From NCBI RefSeq assembly GCF_003946145.1, contig NZ_RHOC01000001.1, positions 248,001-312,000 on the forward strand: 64,000 nucleotides of DNA, given 5' to 3'. Source of the stretch: Levilactobacillus huananensis (GTDB lineage Bacteria; Bacillota; Bacilli; Lactobacillales; Lactobacillaceae). The notes beneath the pieces are model-generated. The model searched no databases and had not been told where the DNA came from. It worked only from the letters and a program-made list of their open reading frames with translations. The position numbers and the translations under genes are program-made. The stretch's first letter is position 1. Every line of letters starts with the position of its first letter. This document shows, piece by piece, positions 28,015 through 37,600 of the stretch.

Positions 28015-28056
28015 CGTGGTCTCACCACTGAGATGGCCGCAAGGAGGAACAGAATT

Positions 28057-28641
28057 ATGGAAAATGTTCACAAGGGTCTAGGGGTTCGTGCAATGGTGGA
28101 AATGTCACTGTTTGCGGGGGTCGCCTACATTCTCATGTTTATGTCGGTATCAATTATTCCTATCGTGCCGTACATGAAGTTAGATCTTAGTGACCTAGTG
28201 GTATTAGTGGGGCTGGGTGTCTTTGGTCCCACGGGAGCAATTCTCATCGCCGCCTTAAAGGAACTGCTGTACTTCGTCACAACTGGGATGGACATCATGA
28301 ATTTCATTGGTGTCATGACGGCCTTCATTGCCGATATGGCTTACGTGTTACCTATCAGTGCTATTTTGCGGCGACAACACGCGGCTTCGATTCGGCGACA
28401 CATTCTCGCTATTATTGCGGGAACAGTAAGCCTGACGGTCGTGTTGTCATTAGCAAACTGGTGGGTCATTACGCCACTCTATCTTAAGGTCTGGCACATG
28501 AATCTTGGACTCCCTGTGAAGCAGTTGGTTCTGCTGGGAGTCGTTCCATTTAACCTGATCAAGGGAATTGTGCTTGGGGTATTATTTATTCCATTGAATC
28601 GGCGATTGGCACCCTGGATGGCTAAGCATACGCTGTCATAA
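28057..28641 (+). CDS. ribU: ECF transporter S component for riboflavin, RibU
   Basis: Membrane substrate-binding subunit that captures riboflavin and works with the shared EcfAA'T energising module. The 194-residue product has about six hydrophobic segments and the family features SLFAGVAYILMF near the N-terminus, PYMKLDLSDLVVLVG (about 38-52), FGPTGAILIAALKELL and NWWVITPLYL. ATG at 28057 follows AAGGAGG. Control by the preceding FMN riboswitch confirms the substrate assignment. No other riboflavin gene except ribT is in the window. Confidence 0.96.
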   Translation: MENVHKGLGVRAMVEMSLFAGVAYILMFMSVSIIPIVPYMKLDLSDLVVLVGLGVFGPTGAILIAALKELLYFVTTGMDIMNFIGVMTAFIADMAYVLPISAILRRQHAASIRRHILAIIAGTVSLTVVLSLANWWVITPLYLKVWHMNLGLPVKQLVLLGVVPFNLIKGIVLGVLFIPLNRRLAPWMAKHTLS

Positions 28642-28670
28642 AGACACGCATAAACAATTACAGACAAACG

Positions 28671-28697
28671 AAGGACTGGCAGTCGTCAGTCCTTTTT
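28671..28697 (+). terminator. Terminator after ribU
   Basis: AAGGACTG pairs with CAGTCCTT, followed by a T run. A possible extended -10 (TGGTAAAAT, 28701-28709) for the next operon follows at once. Confidence 0.9.
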
Positions 28698-28733
28698 CTA
28701 TGGTAAAATTAAGCGATATGAGGAGATGGTCTT

Positions 28734-29795
28734 TTGGAAGCGGCGGATTTAATTCAGGTTTTGACTCCACAGCAAGCCCGACGATTGCGGGTGATTGAAA
28801 ACCTCCTTCGTGGTAAAAAGACGGTCTCGACCCTGTATTGGGGGCAACGATACCAGTTATTGCCCCTGATTGGGTTGGATAAGACACTGGATCGCGGGGC
28901 TTTAGATGCTGCGGCACAGTCACTGGTCACCGGGGGCCTGGCGACCTTGGATGAGGAAAATGACCAGCTCCGATTAACGCCGGCGGGGGTCATTGCCGCC
29001 CAACGAGACTATTATCAGCCACAGATGGCAGACCAATGGATTCAGTTGGACTTGATGGCGGCTCGTCAACGGATCCTGTTAGCCGTTCAGGTTGTCAGTG
29101 AATATACCCATGCCACCCGGCGGTACTATCCGCTGACGACAGATCTGGTGACACGTCAAGCGGTTAGAGCTTGGTTTCAACGTGTAAAGTCCGCCCAACT
29201 TGGGAAACAAATTTTACACGTTTTAATGCATGCTTTGGAGCAATTACCAGAGGAGGTAGCGACGGTCACGACGAGCTTGTTGACGGGTTATCAACATCCA
29301 GGATTAACGCGTGAACAGGTGGCGCAGGCCCATCAGCGGACAGCCTGGGAGGTGACCCTCATGCAACTGGATGGGCTGATGCAGATTTGTCAGGATGCCC
29401 GGGTCACAGAGACGCCATTTACCAGCCTGTTGCGTAGTTTGTGGCAGTCACCGGTCACGCGAAGTGCCCAGTTGACTTTAGCAGCCGTCCGACAGACCGG
29501 TGATCTTGACCAAGTGGCGGCACAACGTCGAATCAAGCTCAGTACGGTGCGGGAACATTTGTTAGAGGCGGCCATTTTTCTTCCATTATCAGACTTTCCC
29601 TATGGGCGAATTCTGACACTTGAATTATGTCAGCTTTTTGATAAAAATTTAACGGGTGCGATTGATGATTGGCAATATACTAATCTACCTAATGACTTAC
29701 AGCAGCAATATGATTTCTTTTACTTTCGGCTCTATGCCATTTGGATTGAGAAAGGCGGTGCACTAGTCGATGGAAGAACTAACAGCGAGCCTTAA
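28734..29795 (+). CDS. YpbB-like helix-turn-helix protein, RecQ partner
   Basis: A 353-residue protein of the Bacillus YpbB family, which is almost always encoded directly upstream of a short RecQ helicase. An N-terminal winged-helix-like region (ARRLRVIENLLRGKKTVSTLYWGQRYQLLPLIGLD, about 14-48) and a C-terminal HTH (DLDQVAAQRRIKLSTVREHLLEAAIFLPLSDFPY, about 256-290) of the RQC-type 'helix-turn-helix domain' are visible, suggesting a separately encoded nucleic-acid-binding arm for the helicase. Role inferred, not known. The start is TTG at 28734, 8 bases after AGGAG. The 3' end overlaps recQ by 26 bases. Confidence 0.8.
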   Translation: MEAADLIQVLTPQQARRLRVIENLLRGKKTVSTLYWGQRYQLLPLIGLDKTLDRGALDAAAQSLVTGGLATLDEENDQLRLTPAGVIAAQRDYYQPQMADQWIQLDLMAARQRILLAVQVVSEYTHATRRYYPLTTDLVTRQAVRAWFQRVKSAQLGKQILHVLMHALEQLPEEVATVTTSLLTGYQHPGLTREQVAQAHQRTAWEVTLMQLDGLMQICQDARVTETPFTSLLRSLWQSPVTRSAQLTLAAVRQTGDLDQVAAQRRIKLSTVREHLLEAAIFLPLSDFPYGRILTLELCQLFDKNLTGAIDDWQYTNLPNDLQQQYDFFYFRLYAIWIEKGGALVDGRTNSEP

Positions 29796-31185
29796 ACGTG
29801 TCTTTGGCTTCGAAAAGTTTCGAACGGGGCAGGCAGAGACTTTGCATGATCTAGAAGCGGGACAAGATGTTCTGGCTGTTCTACCGACTGGTGCCGGTAA
29901 AACACTAATCTATCAGCTTTATGGCTATCGCCATCCTGGCTGTGTCCTGATCGTGTCTCCTTTATTGTCTCTGATGAATGATCAGGTTGATCGTATGCGA
30001 ATGGCTGGGTTTCGGCGAGTAGCGGCGATTAATTCGCTAACTGGACGAGACGAACGTCAAGCTATTTTACGTCATCTGAAGGACTATCAGTTTCTTTTCA
30101 TGTCTCCGGAGATGTTGTCACAGCCGACAATGTTGAGCCAACTTCGTCGGGTGAATCTCAGTCTTCTAGTCATTGACGAGGCACATTGCATCGTTCAGTG
30201 GGGCCCCGACTTTCGACCGGAATATCTGCTACTGGGGGCTATTCGAGAGAAGCTGGGGATGCCCCGGACACTGATGTTGACAGCCACGGCAGGTAAGACG
30301 ACTCGTCAAGAAATTGCACATCAGTTACGGTGTCAGCCACAGGTTGTGGCGACTTCTGTGGACCGACCGAATATTTTTTTAGATGTGGAAGGTGTTGGTG
30401 ATGGCAACGAGAAGCAAGCGCGATTGGCTGAGCTGGTTGGCAAGTTGCCAGGGCCAGGAATCGTGTATTTCTCCAGTAAGCAGCTTGCCAGTGATATGGC
30501 CTTATGGTTGCAGTCACAGACGGGGAAGATTGTGGCGGCTTATCATGCCGGACTAGATAGCGACTCACGGTTTAAGATTCAACAGCAATATATGGCCGGC
30601 CAATTGGACTTGATTTGTGCTACCAGTGCATTTGGAATGGGTGTCGATAAGAATGATGTTCGGTATGTGATTCATTACCATCTCCCAGCGGATATGGAAA
30701 GCTATGCACAAGAGATCGGTCGTGCAGGCCGTGACGGCGATCCCAGTCTGGCAGTCTTGCTGTATGCACCAGGGGATGAGCAGCTTCCCTTAATGTTAGG
30801 TCAGGCAAATCGACCAACGGCAGTCACCGTGCATGAGTACTATGCACGACCAGAGGCATTTGATGATGCTGACCCTGGGGTACATCTCCTGGTCTTTTAT
30901 CGTAATCACGGCATCAGTGAGGAAGCTGTAAGTCGACTTTTCACGCGACGAGAGCGTGAACGCAACCGGGCTCTGGCCCAGATGCTCAGTTACGTCAGAG
31001 AACCGCAGTGCTTACGTCAGAACTGGTTGAAAGCCTTCGATGAGCACGGCGTACATAGCGATAAGTGCTGTGCCCCTAAAGCGGTTGCACTCGATTTAGC
31101 AACCTTGGGTCTTCGACAGACGACCATGGCAACAGGCACTCGAAACGAAACCGCTTGGCGTGACCAGCTTAGACAGCTATTTTAA
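29770..31185 (+). CDS. RecQ-family ATP-dependent DNA helicase (RecS/short type)
   Basis: Superfamily 2 3'-5' DNA helicase of 471 residues, the short RecS form. Motif I is LPTGAGKT (38-45), the DEAH box is D136-H139 followed by the aromatic-rich loop HCIVQWGPDFRPEY, and motifs V and VI are visible in CATSAFGMGVDKNDVRYVIH and EIGRAGRDG. The zinc-binding part is degenerate (QCLRQNWLKAF followed by a KCCAP cluster) and there is no HRDC domain, so it is about 130 residues shorter than E. coli RecQ. ATG at 29770 overlaps the YpbB-like gene. Probable role in recombinational repair together with that partner. Confidence 0.93.
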   Translation: MEELTASLKRVFGFEKFRTGQAETLHDLEAGQDVLAVLPTGAGKTLIYQLYGYRHPGCVLIVSPLLSLMNDQVDRMRMAGFRRVAAINSLTGRDERQAILRHLKDYQFLFMSPEMLSQPTMLSQLRRVNLSLLVIDEAHCIVQWGPDFRPEYLLLGAIREKLGMPRTLMLTATAGKTTRQEIAHQLRCQPQVVATSVDRPNIFLDVEGVGDGNEKQARLAELVGKLPGPGIVYFSSKQLASDMALWLQSQTGKIVAAYHAGLDSDSRFKIQQQYMAGQLDLICATSAFGMGVDKNDVRYVIHYHLPADMESYAQEIGRAGRDGDPSLAVLLYAPGDEQLPLMLGQANRPTAVTVHEYYARPEAFDDADPGVHLLVFYRNHGISEEAVSRLFTRRERERNRALAQMLSYVREPQCLRQNWLKAFDEHGVHSDKCCAPKAVALDLATLGLRQTTMATGTRNETAWRDQLRQLF

Positions 31186-31256
31186 GAAGATTTTAGAGAA
31201 TTCAGGTTGTCGATATGGTACAATTACGGGTGAAAGTTTTTCTGGGAGGTTAGATG

Positions 31257-31868
31257 ATGAGTCAAAAGCGTGACGATCAAACACCAAAGGAGCAAGAATC
31301 CCATCCGTGGGATCAATCGTTTGCCGATGATCGCGACGATCAGGGTAACCTGTCGCGAACGAAAATGCGGCGGCAGAATCACAGCAATACGATGGTGACG
31401 ATTATTCTCGTTGCTATTATTATCGTTATTGCCGCGGCCTCACTGGTTTATGGTTTAGCTCGGCAAAGCGCGGTTAACCGGCCCGAGAATACAGAGAACG
31501 TGGCGTCAACTTCGTCACATTCGTCTAAGGCGGCTAAACACAAGTCGAGCAAATCCTCGACTAGTCAAAAGTCTTCCTCAACGGCTAGTAGTCGCAAGAA
31601 GAGTTCAACGTCGAATACGACTGCTAGTTCAGCAAAGAAGACTAGCAGCTCTTCGGCTACCCAAGAAAGTCAAGCGGCCTCATCGTCTAGCAAGACCACG
31701 AGTAGCAGTAGTACAACTGCTGGTGCCAAGTACACGACCGTTGAATCTGGTCAAGGTGTTTACCGCGTGGCGACTAACGCCGGCATCTCGGTAGACAAAT
31801 TGCTAGAACTTAACGGCCTTTCCTCGGGTTCGTCATTGTATCCGGGTCAGCGCTTACGGGTTAGATAA
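31257..31868 (+). CDS. LysM-domain membrane-anchored protein
   Basis: About 203 residues: a charged cytoplasmic N-terminus (1-45), one membrane helix (about 47-68, VTIILVAIIIVIAAASLVYGL), a long Ser/Lys/Thr-rich low-complexity linker (about 80-155) and a C-terminal LysM domain (YTTVESGQGVYRVATNAGISVDKLLELNGL, about 158-203) that binds peptidoglycan. It probably sits in the membrane with the LysM outside, like Bacillus YpbE, which occupies the same place after ypbB-recS. ATG at 31257 is 7 bases after GGGAGG; ATG at 31254 is possible. An extended -10 (TGGTACAAT) lies near 31216-31224. Confidence 0.85.
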   Translation: MSQKRDDQTPKEQESHPWDQSFADDRDDQGNLSRTKMRRQNHSNTMVTIILVAIIIVIAAASLVYGLARQSAVNRPENTENVASTSSHSSKAAKHKSSKSSTSQKSSSTASSRKKSSTSNTTASSAKKTSSSSATQESQAASSSSKTTSSSSTTAGAKYTTVESGQGVYRVATNAGISVDKLLELNGLSSGSSLYPGQRLRVR

Positions 31869-31904
31869 GCAAATGATTAAAATTGGATAGGGAGCTTGGT
31901 TTTC

Positions 31905-32591
31905 ATGGATAAACAAGGTTTGCAAGTTGCAATCGACGGGCCGGCGTCGGCTGGTAAGAGTACGGTTGCTAAGATTGTCGCAACGCGGTTCCACTATATT
32001 TACTGCGATACGGGTGCAATGTATCGGGCCATTACCTGGAAGGCGTTACAGGCAGGTGTTGCTTTGGATGACGAGGCGGCTATCAAGAAACTATTAGATG
32101 GTATCGTGATTCGGTTTGAACCCGGTAAGCCCGTTCAGAAGGTTTATGTGGATGATACCGAAGTGACGTTGGCCATTCGTCAGCCGGATGTTACGAACGC
32201 AGTTTCTCAAGTATCCGCACTATCTGCGGTACGTTCTGAATTGACGGAACGCCAGCGGCAAATCGCTGACGCTGGTGGCATTGTCATGGACGGCCGAGAC
32301 ATCGGCTCGACGGTTTTACCTGATGCCGAAGTGAAGATCTTCATGGTTGCAAGCGTCGATGAACGGGCGCAACGCCGTTTGAAGGATAATGCAGCCAAGG
32401 GGATTGATACGCCATTGGCAACATTGAAGTATGAGATCGAAGAACGGGACCGTAAAGATTCCACTCGAAAGATTTCACCATTAACCCAAGCAGACGATGC
32501 GATTCGGCTCGATACGACGTCAATGTCCATCGAACAAGTTGCCGATCGAATCGCTGAAATTATTCAAGAAAAAGAATCCCTAGAGAAATAG
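31905..32591 (+). CDS. cmk: Cytidylate kinase
   Basis: Phosphorylates CMP and dCMP to the diphosphates for nucleic-acid synthesis. The 228-residue product has the P-loop AIDGPASAGKSTVAKIVA (about 7-24), the CMP-binding YCDTGAMYRAITWKAL and the MDGRDIGSTVLPDA motif, and the lid RDRKDSTR (about 183-190). ATG at 31905 is 10 bases after GGGAG; the in-frame TTG at 31896 is too close to that site. The cmk-rpsA-der order is standard in Firmicutes. Confidence 0.96.
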   Translation: MDKQGLQVAIDGPASAGKSTVAKIVATRFHYIYCDTGAMYRAITWKALQAGVALDDEAAIKKLLDGIVIRFEPGKPVQKVYVDDTEVTLAIRQPDVTNAVSQVSALSAVRSELTERQRQIADAGGIVMDGRDIGSTVLPDAEVKIFMVASVDERAQRRLKDNAAKGIDTPLATLKYEIEERDRKDSTRKISPLTQADDAIRLDTTSMSIEQVADRIAEIIQEKESLEK

Positions 32592-32664
32592 GCATTTTAC
32601 TAGCTTTTACTGGCACAATCGGCTAGAATAGTATATAGAGTTGTCGCAAGGAGGAAAAATTCGC

Positions 32665-33975
32665 ATGAGTGAAAATGGCACGAGTCAAAACAATGAAAAC
32701 AACGATTTATTGAATGCTTTAAACAGCATCGAAACCGTTAAAGTTGGTGACGTTGTTAAGGGTGAAGTCTTAGCAATTGATGATGACCAACAAGCAATCG
32801 TCGGCATTGCCGACACTGGAATTGAAGGGGTAGTTCCTAAGAAGGAATTATCAACTAAGCCAGTAGATGACATTAATACTGTAATTAAAGTCGGGGACGT
32901 TATGGACCTCGTCGTAATTTCTCGTATCGGTACCGATAAGGAAGGCGGTAGCTACTTACTGTCTCAACGTCGTTTGGAAGCCCGTAAGGTTTGGGACGAC
33001 ATCCAAAAAGAATTCGAAGCTGGTCACACGTTAACTGCCCCTGTTACCCAAGTGGTTAAGGGTGGGTTAGTTGTTGATGCTGGTGTGCGTGGATTCGTTC
33101 CTGCATCTATGGTATCCGACCACTTCGTTGAAGATCTTTCTCAATTTAAGGGTCAGACTCTTGAATTCAAGATCATCGAAATCGAACCTAGTGAAAATCG
33201 TTTAATCTTATCTCACCGTGCAATTGTCGAAAAGGAACGGGCAGCACAAAAAGCTGAAATTATGGCTAAGCTGACCGCCGGCGACATTGTTGAAGGTAAG
33301 GTTGCTCGTTTGACCAACTTCGGTGCGTTCGTTGACCTTGGTGGTGTTGATGGGTTGGTTCACGTTTCAGAAATCGCCTTTGAACGGGTTGAAAAGCCTA
33401 GCGATGTTTTGAAGGTGGGTCAAGAGGTTAAGGTTAAGGTCTTATCTGTAGACCCAGATCGTGACCGTATCTCCCTTTCCATCAAGCAAACTTTACCAGA
33501 ACCTTGGGATGGTATTGAAGAAAAGGCACCACAAGGTAGTGTCTTGGACGGAACTGTTAAGCGTTTGACTAGCTTTGGGGCCTTCGTTGAAGTCTTCCCT
33601 GGCGTTGAAGGTTTAGTTCACATTTCCCAAATTTCTCACCAACACATCGCAACGCCTGCTGACGTTCTGAAGGTTGGTCAAGAAATCAAGGTTAAGGTCT
33701 TGGACGTTCGTCCTAACGACCACCGTTTAGCCTTATCAATTAAGGCTCTTGAAGAAAAGCCACAATCTGGTGACGACAGCAATGCTGACGAACACCGGAG
33801 CAGCAGTAACAACAACCGTAGCCGTAACAATGGCGGTAACAACCGTCGTCGTAACAGCCGGAACTCTGCTGAAACTTCAACGGCTAACGCCCCAGAAGAA
33901 AGCACTGGTTTCTCTTTAGGTGATCTGATTGGTGATAGCTTAAAGAAAGATATGGAAGATAACGAAAACAACTAA
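32665..33975 (+). CDS. rpsA: 30S ribosomal protein S1 homologue
   Basis: RNA-binding protein of 436 residues with four S1 domains: about 20-88 ([19 protein letters not shown]), 105-170, 190-258 ([29 protein letters not shown]) and 275-345 ([30 protein letters not shown]). A basic, Asn/Arg-rich tail (about 375-405) follows. The short Gram-positive S1 has fewer domains than the six of E. coli and its role in initiation is less strict. ATG at 32665 follows AAGGAGG; the open frame before it lies over that site. It is followed by its own terminator. Confidence 0.95.
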   Translation: MSENGTSQNNENNDLLNALNSIETVKVGDVVKGEVLAIDDDQQAIVGIADTGIEGVVPKKELSTKPVDDINTVIKVGDVMDLVVISRIGTDKEGGSYLLSQRRLEARKVWDDIQKEFEAGHTLTAPVTQVVKGGLVVDAGVRGFVPASMVSDHFVEDLSQFKGQTLEFKIIEIEPSENRLILSHRAIVEKERAAQKAEIMAKLTAGDIVEGKVARLTNFGAFVDLGGVDGLVHVSEIAFERVEKPSDVLKVGQEVKVKVLSVDPDRDRISLSIKQTLPEPWDGIEEKAPQGSVLDGTVKRLTSFGAFVEVFPGVEGLVHISQISHQHIATPADVLKVGQEIKVKVLDVRPNDHRLALSIKALEEKPQSGDDSNADEHRSSSNNNRSRNNGGNNRRRNSRNSAETSTANAPEESTGFSLGDLIGDSLKKDMEDNENN

Positions 33976-33991
33976 TACGTTTGGTTGAAAT

Positions 33992-34035
33992 GGGTCTAGA
34001 GCGAAACTTTGTTGGTTTCGTTCCAGACCTTTTTT
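33992..34035 (+). terminator. Terminator between rpsA and der
   Basis: GGTCT and GCGAAAC pair with GTTTCG and AGACC, followed by six T residues; the der ribosome binding site begins 18 bases later, so some read-through into der is possible. Confidence 0.85.
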
Positions 34036-34067
34036 CGTCACTATTTGAAATTAAAGGAGGGATTGTC

Positions 34068-35375
34068 GTGGCATTTCCAGTAGTTGCCATTGTCGGCCGC
34101 CCCAACGTGGGAAAGTCGACGTTATTCAACCGGATTGCCGGTGAGCGAATCTCGATTGTCGAAGATACGCCAGGTGTCACTCGTGACCGGATTTATGCTG
34201 GTGGAGAGTGGCTAGGAACTGAATTCCGGATGATTGATACCGGGGGTATTGACCTCGGTGACGAACCATTTATGACTCAAATTACCCAACAAGCCGAGAT
34301 CGCGGTTGAAGAAGCTGACGTGATCGTCTTTATCGTGAGCGCCCCTGAGGGCGTGACCGATGCCGATGAACGGGTTGCTAAGATCTTGTATCGGGCCGAC
34401 AAGCCAGTTATTCTGGCCGTCAATAAAGCTGATAATCCAGAAGTTCGGGAGTCAATTTACGACTTCTATTCCTTAGGATTTGGCGATCCATACCCTGTTT
34501 CTGGGGTTCACGGACTTGGTTTAGGAGACTTACTTGATGCCGTTGTTAAGGAATTTCCTGACAACAGTGGGGCACCTAAGGACGATACGATTCGTTTCAG
34601 CCTGATTGGTCGACCTAACGTTGGAAAGTCATCGTTGGTTAACGCCATTCTTGGTGAAGACCGGGTTATTGTATCTGACATTGCCGGAACCACACGTGAT
34701 GCGATCGATACCAAGTTTACTGCTGACAAGACGAAGTTTACCATGGTCGATACGGCTGGTATTCGAAAGCGCGGGAAGGTCTATGAGAACACGGAACGCT
34801 ACAGTGTGATGCGGGCCATGCGGGCGATTGATAATTCAGATGTTGTCCTGATGGTCATGAATGCTGAAGAAGGTATCCGTGAACAGGATAAACGAGTCGC
34901 TGGGTATGCTCATGAAGCGGGACGTGGGATCATTATTTTGGTCAACAAGTGGGATACCTTGAAGAAGGACAATCACACACTGACGGACTTCCAAAACCTG
35001 ATTAGACTGGAGTTCCAGTACCTGAGTTATGCGCCGATTGTCTTCGTTTCTGCTAAGACGGGGCAACGTTTGGAACAACTTCCAGCGTTGATCAAGCGGG
35101 TTTCCGAGAATCATAACAAACGGGTTCAATCGTCCACATTGAATGATGTGGTTATGGATGCCATTGCTGTTAATCCAACGCCGTCGGACAACGGAAAACG
35201 ATTGCGGGTTTACTACGCGACGCAGGTCGCAGTGGCGCCACCAACCTTCGTGGTCTTTGTCAATGATCCGAAAATGATGCACTTCTCTTACGAGCGTTTC
35301 TTGGAAAATCAGATTCGGGAACACTTCGATTTCGAGGGGACACCACTTCATCTGATTGAACGCGCAAGAAAGTAG
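34068..35375 (+). CDS. der: Ribosome biogenesis GTPase Der (EngA)
   Basis: Double-GTPase required for 50S subunit maturation. The 435-residue product has two G domains, each with a P-loop ([13 protein letters not shown] at about 9-21; [13 protein letters not shown] at about 182-194), DTGGI and [10 protein letters not shown] switch II motifs and NKAD/NKWD specificity motifs, then a KH-like C-terminal domain (about 350-435). GTG at 34068 is 7 bases after AAAGGAGG; the 29 open codons upstream include the rpsA terminator and were rejected. Confidence 0.97.
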   Translation: MAFPVVAIVGRPNVGKSTLFNRIAGERISIVEDTPGVTRDRIYAGGEWLGTEFRMIDTGGIDLGDEPFMTQITQQAEIAVEEADVIVFIVSAPEGVTDADERVAKILYRADKPVILAVNKADNPEVRESIYDFYSLGFGDPYPVSGVHGLGLGDLLDAVVKEFPDNSGAPKDDTIRFSLIGRPNVGKSSLVNAILGEDRVIVSDIAGTTRDAIDTKFTADKTKFTMVDTAGIRKRGKVYENTERYSVMRAMRAIDNSDVVLMVMNAEEGIREQDKRVAGYAHEAGRGIIILVNKWDTLKKDNHTLTDFQNLIRLEFQYLSYAPIVFVSAKTGQRLEQLPALIKRVSENHNKRVQSSTLNDVVMDAIAVNPTPSDNGKRLRVYYATQVAVAPPTFVVFVNDPKMMHFSYERFLENQIREHFDFEGTPLHLIERARK

Positions 35376-35384
35376 GATAAAGGG

Positions 35385-35411
35385 CCTTAGACCGGGTCTA
35401 AGGGGGATTTT
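35385..35411 (+). terminator. Hairpin after der
   Basis: CCTTAGACC directly followed by GGGTCTAAGG makes a stable tight hairpin 9 bases after the der stop, followed by GGGATTTT, a weak T tract. Probably a weak terminator. Confidence 0.5.
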
Positions 35412-35474
35412 GGTGAGTTTTCACCGAAAACTCTTAATATTCGACGTTTTATTACTAAAAAATGCCGTTATCCC

Positions 35475-35503
35475 TTGTCATATAAGGCTTCCTGTGCTAT
35501 CTT
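35475..35503 (+). promoter_or_regulatory. hup promoter
   Basis: TTGTCA at 35475-35480, 17 bases, TATCTT at 35498-35503 with an upstream TG (extended -10). It would give a leader of about 100 bases before hup. Confidence 0.65.
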
Positions 35504-35612
35504 TGATTAAGAAATGATGCGGCTGACCGTATTTGTTTCATCATTTTTGGACCACTCAAAAATGACCTAGATGGTAATCATCTAATCTTCTTTGCAGGAG
35601 GTGAATTCAAAC

Positions 35613-35888
35613 ATGGCAAACAAAGCACAATTGGTTAGCGACGTTGCAACTGCAACTGGTTTAACTAAAAAAGACGCAACGGCTGCAGTTGATGCAGTCT
35701 TCGATTCTGTCCAAGCAACGTTAGCTAAAGGCGAAAAGGTTCAATTGATCGGCTTTGGTAACTTTGAGGTTCGTGAACGTGCAGCTCGTAAGGGCCGTAA
35801 CCCACAAACTGGACAAGAAATCCAAATCCCAGCAAGCAAAGTACCTGCATTCAAGCCAGGTAAAGCTTTAAAGGATGCTGTTAAATAA
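35613..35888 (+). CDS. hup: DNA-binding protein HU
   Basis: Histone-like nucleoid protein of 91 residues that bends and compacts DNA as a dimer. The sequence [22 protein letters not shown], the [21 protein letters not shown] beta-arm region and the terminal [20 protein letters not shown] are typical. ATG at 35613 follows AGGAGG. It is monocistronic with a strong terminator and long leader, and codon use is highly optimised as expected for an abundant protein. Confidence 0.97.
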   Translation: MANKAQLVSDVATATGLTKKDATAAVDAVFDSVQATLAKGEKVQLIGFGNFEVRERAARKGRNPQTGQEIQIPASKVPAFKPGKALKDAVK

Positions 35889-35915
35889 TGACTCTTCATT
35901 ATTTAATCGGTAAAG

Positions 35916-35948
35916 GACCAGGTCGACTTTTGTCGGTCTGGTTTTTTT
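35916..35948 (+). terminator. Terminator after hup
   Basis: ACCAG and GTCGAC pair with GTCGG and CTGGT around TTTT, followed by seven T residues. Confidence 0.92.
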
Positions 35949-35982
35949 GACCTCAAAATTGTGCTGGACTGAGTGTTTATGG

Positions 35983-36011
35983 TTTCCATGTTTGATAGGA
36001 TTGCGTATAAT
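35983..36011 (+). promoter_or_regulatory. Promoter of the TPR gene
   Basis: TTTCCA at 35983-35988, 17 bases and a perfect TATAAT at 36006-36011, 90 bases before the start codon. Confidence 0.65.
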
Positions 36012-36100
36012 TAAATGCGTTGCGAATTTTAGAGGGAACAATGACTGTGTGTAGCCGTGGCAGTGCTACACCTAACTAGCAGATTAAATGGAGGCGGGTT

Positions 36101-37363
36101 ATGAGTTACGCACAAACAGCACTTGACCAATTGGAAAAGGGACAGCTCGAGGATTTCAAGAAACAGTACGCCTTGTCGCTACGTCATGACAATGATGATA
36201 CCTTATTCAGTTTGGCGGAGGAACTCTACTCACTGGGTTTTCTGAACCAGTCTCGACGCATCTATGAGAAACTTTTGAAGAAGTATCCAGATGAAGATGA
36301 GCTACGAACAAACTTAGCAGATATTGCGATCGATGAAGATAAAAATGACGAAGCTCTGGATTATTTGAACCAGGTCAACCCAGACTCACCGGCTTATGTG
36401 GAATCCCTGATGGTAGCGGCCGATTTGTACCAGACGCAAGAGCTTTTTGAAGTGAGTGAACAGAAGCTTCTGACGGCGAAAAAATTGGCCCCAGACGAGC
36501 CGGTCATCACCTTTGCTCTGGCCGAATTATACTTCACCATGCGTGAATTTCGGAAGGCTATTCCCTTATACCTAGATTTGATTACTAGTGGCACGACGTC
36601 GCTCTCACAGGTGAATCTGGTGGAACGCTTAGGGGTGGCCTATGCCAATGCCGGACGTTTTGAGCAAGCCATTGGTTATCTCAAACAGATTCATTCAGGT
36701 GAGATGACCCCGGACGTCAAATTTGAAACGGCGTTTACCTACCTGCAACTGAAGGAACGGTCAACGGCCATTACCTTATTTAATGAGTTGAAAGAGTCCG
36801 ATCCTCATTACACGTCACTCTATCCTTACCTGGGACAGGCACTAGAGGACGAGAACAGACTTTCTGAGGCCCTGAAGAGCCTTCAGGAAGGTTTGGGCGT
36901 CGACCAGTATAATGAGAAACTTTGGCTCCAAGCAGCCCATGTGGCCACAAAATTGGACGATGAGAAGCTTGCTGAACGTTACTTGAAAAAAGGGCATGAA
37001 CTAGACAGCGAAGACTTAGGCGCTGTGATTCAGCTCAGTAACCTATATGTGAAGCAGGAACGTTGGGACGAGAACGCGGAACTGGCCAAGCCTTATTTGG
37101 CGAGTGAGGATGCCGATCCACAACTCTATTGGAACTTAGCAGTTACGGCGTTAAATCAAGAGGATTATGACGCGGCAAGAAAGTACTACGATGCGGCAAC
37201 ACCGTTTTTCATGGACCAGGCAGACTTTTTAAAGCCAGCTATCTACTTCTACCGTGAAGAGGGGGCAACTGACCAAGTCGTGAAGTTACTCAAGGCTTAT
37301 CTGAAGGTCGTGCCTGACGATGAAGAAATGGCTTTGATGTTGGAAGGCTATCAGGAAAATTAA
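36101..37363 (+). CDS. Tetratricopeptide repeat protein (YpiA-like)
   Basis: A 420-residue acidic, all-helical cytoplasmic protein made of tandem TPR-like repeats, visible as recurring A/L/Y/P positions, for example SRRIYEKLLKKYPDEDELRTNLADI (about 46-70), ALAELYFTMREFRKAIPLYLDLI (about 140-162) and RYLKKGHELDSEDLGAVIQLSNLYVKQERWDENAELAKPYL (about 292-332). It resembles Bacillus YpiA, which lies in the same hup-to-cca neighbourhood. Such proteins are scaffolds; the partner is unknown. ATG at 36101 follows GGAGG. Confidence 0.85.
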   Translation: MSYAQTALDQLEKGQLEDFKKQYALSLRHDNDDTLFSLAEELYSLGFLNQSRRIYEKLLKKYPDEDELRTNLADIAIDEDKNDEALDYLNQVNPDSPAYVESLMVAADLYQTQELFEVSEQKLLTAKKLAPDEPVITFALAELYFTMREFRKAIPLYLDLITSGTTSLSQVNLVERLGVAYANAGRFEQAIGYLKQIHSGEMTPDVKFETAFTYLQLKERSTAITLFNELKESDPHYTSLYPYLGQALEDENRLSEALKSLQEGLGVDQYNEKLWLQAAHVATKLDDEKLAERYLKKGHELDSEDLGAVIQLSNLYVKQERWDENAELAKPYLASEDADPQLYWNLAVTALNQEDYDAARKYYDAATPFFMDQADFLKPAIYFYREEGATDQVVKLLKAYLKVVPDDEEMALMLEGYQEN

Positions 37364-37367
37364 CAGG

Positions 37368-37398
37368 AAAAGGTGGCCTAACGGGTCACCTTTTTTTA
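37368..37398 (+). terminator. Terminator after the TPR gene
   Basis: AAAGGTG and GCC pair with GGT/CACCTTT around a TAAC loop, with seven T residues at 37391-37397. Confidence 0.9.
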
Positions 37399-37445
37399 AC
37401 AAGTTAAGACACATTAATTACTTTAACTTAAGATTTCATCAAATC

Positions 37446-37468
37446 ACAACCGCAAAAACCGCGGTTGT
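37446..37468. other. Small perfect hairpin upstream of cca
   Basis: ACAACCGC and GCGGTTGT form a perfect 8-base stem with an A-rich loop. It has no T run on either strand and lies outside the likely cca transcript, so its role is unclear. Confidence 0.35.
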
Positions 37469-37600
37469 AGCCCAATTAACAACAGTCGACCCATTTCTAC
37501 CAAAAGGGACCCGTCTTTGAATTCAATTCTGCGGCCGAATCTGTTAGACTGGCATATAGAGCACGACCGACTATTATCGGCTGGAAAGGTGACGGAAAAC

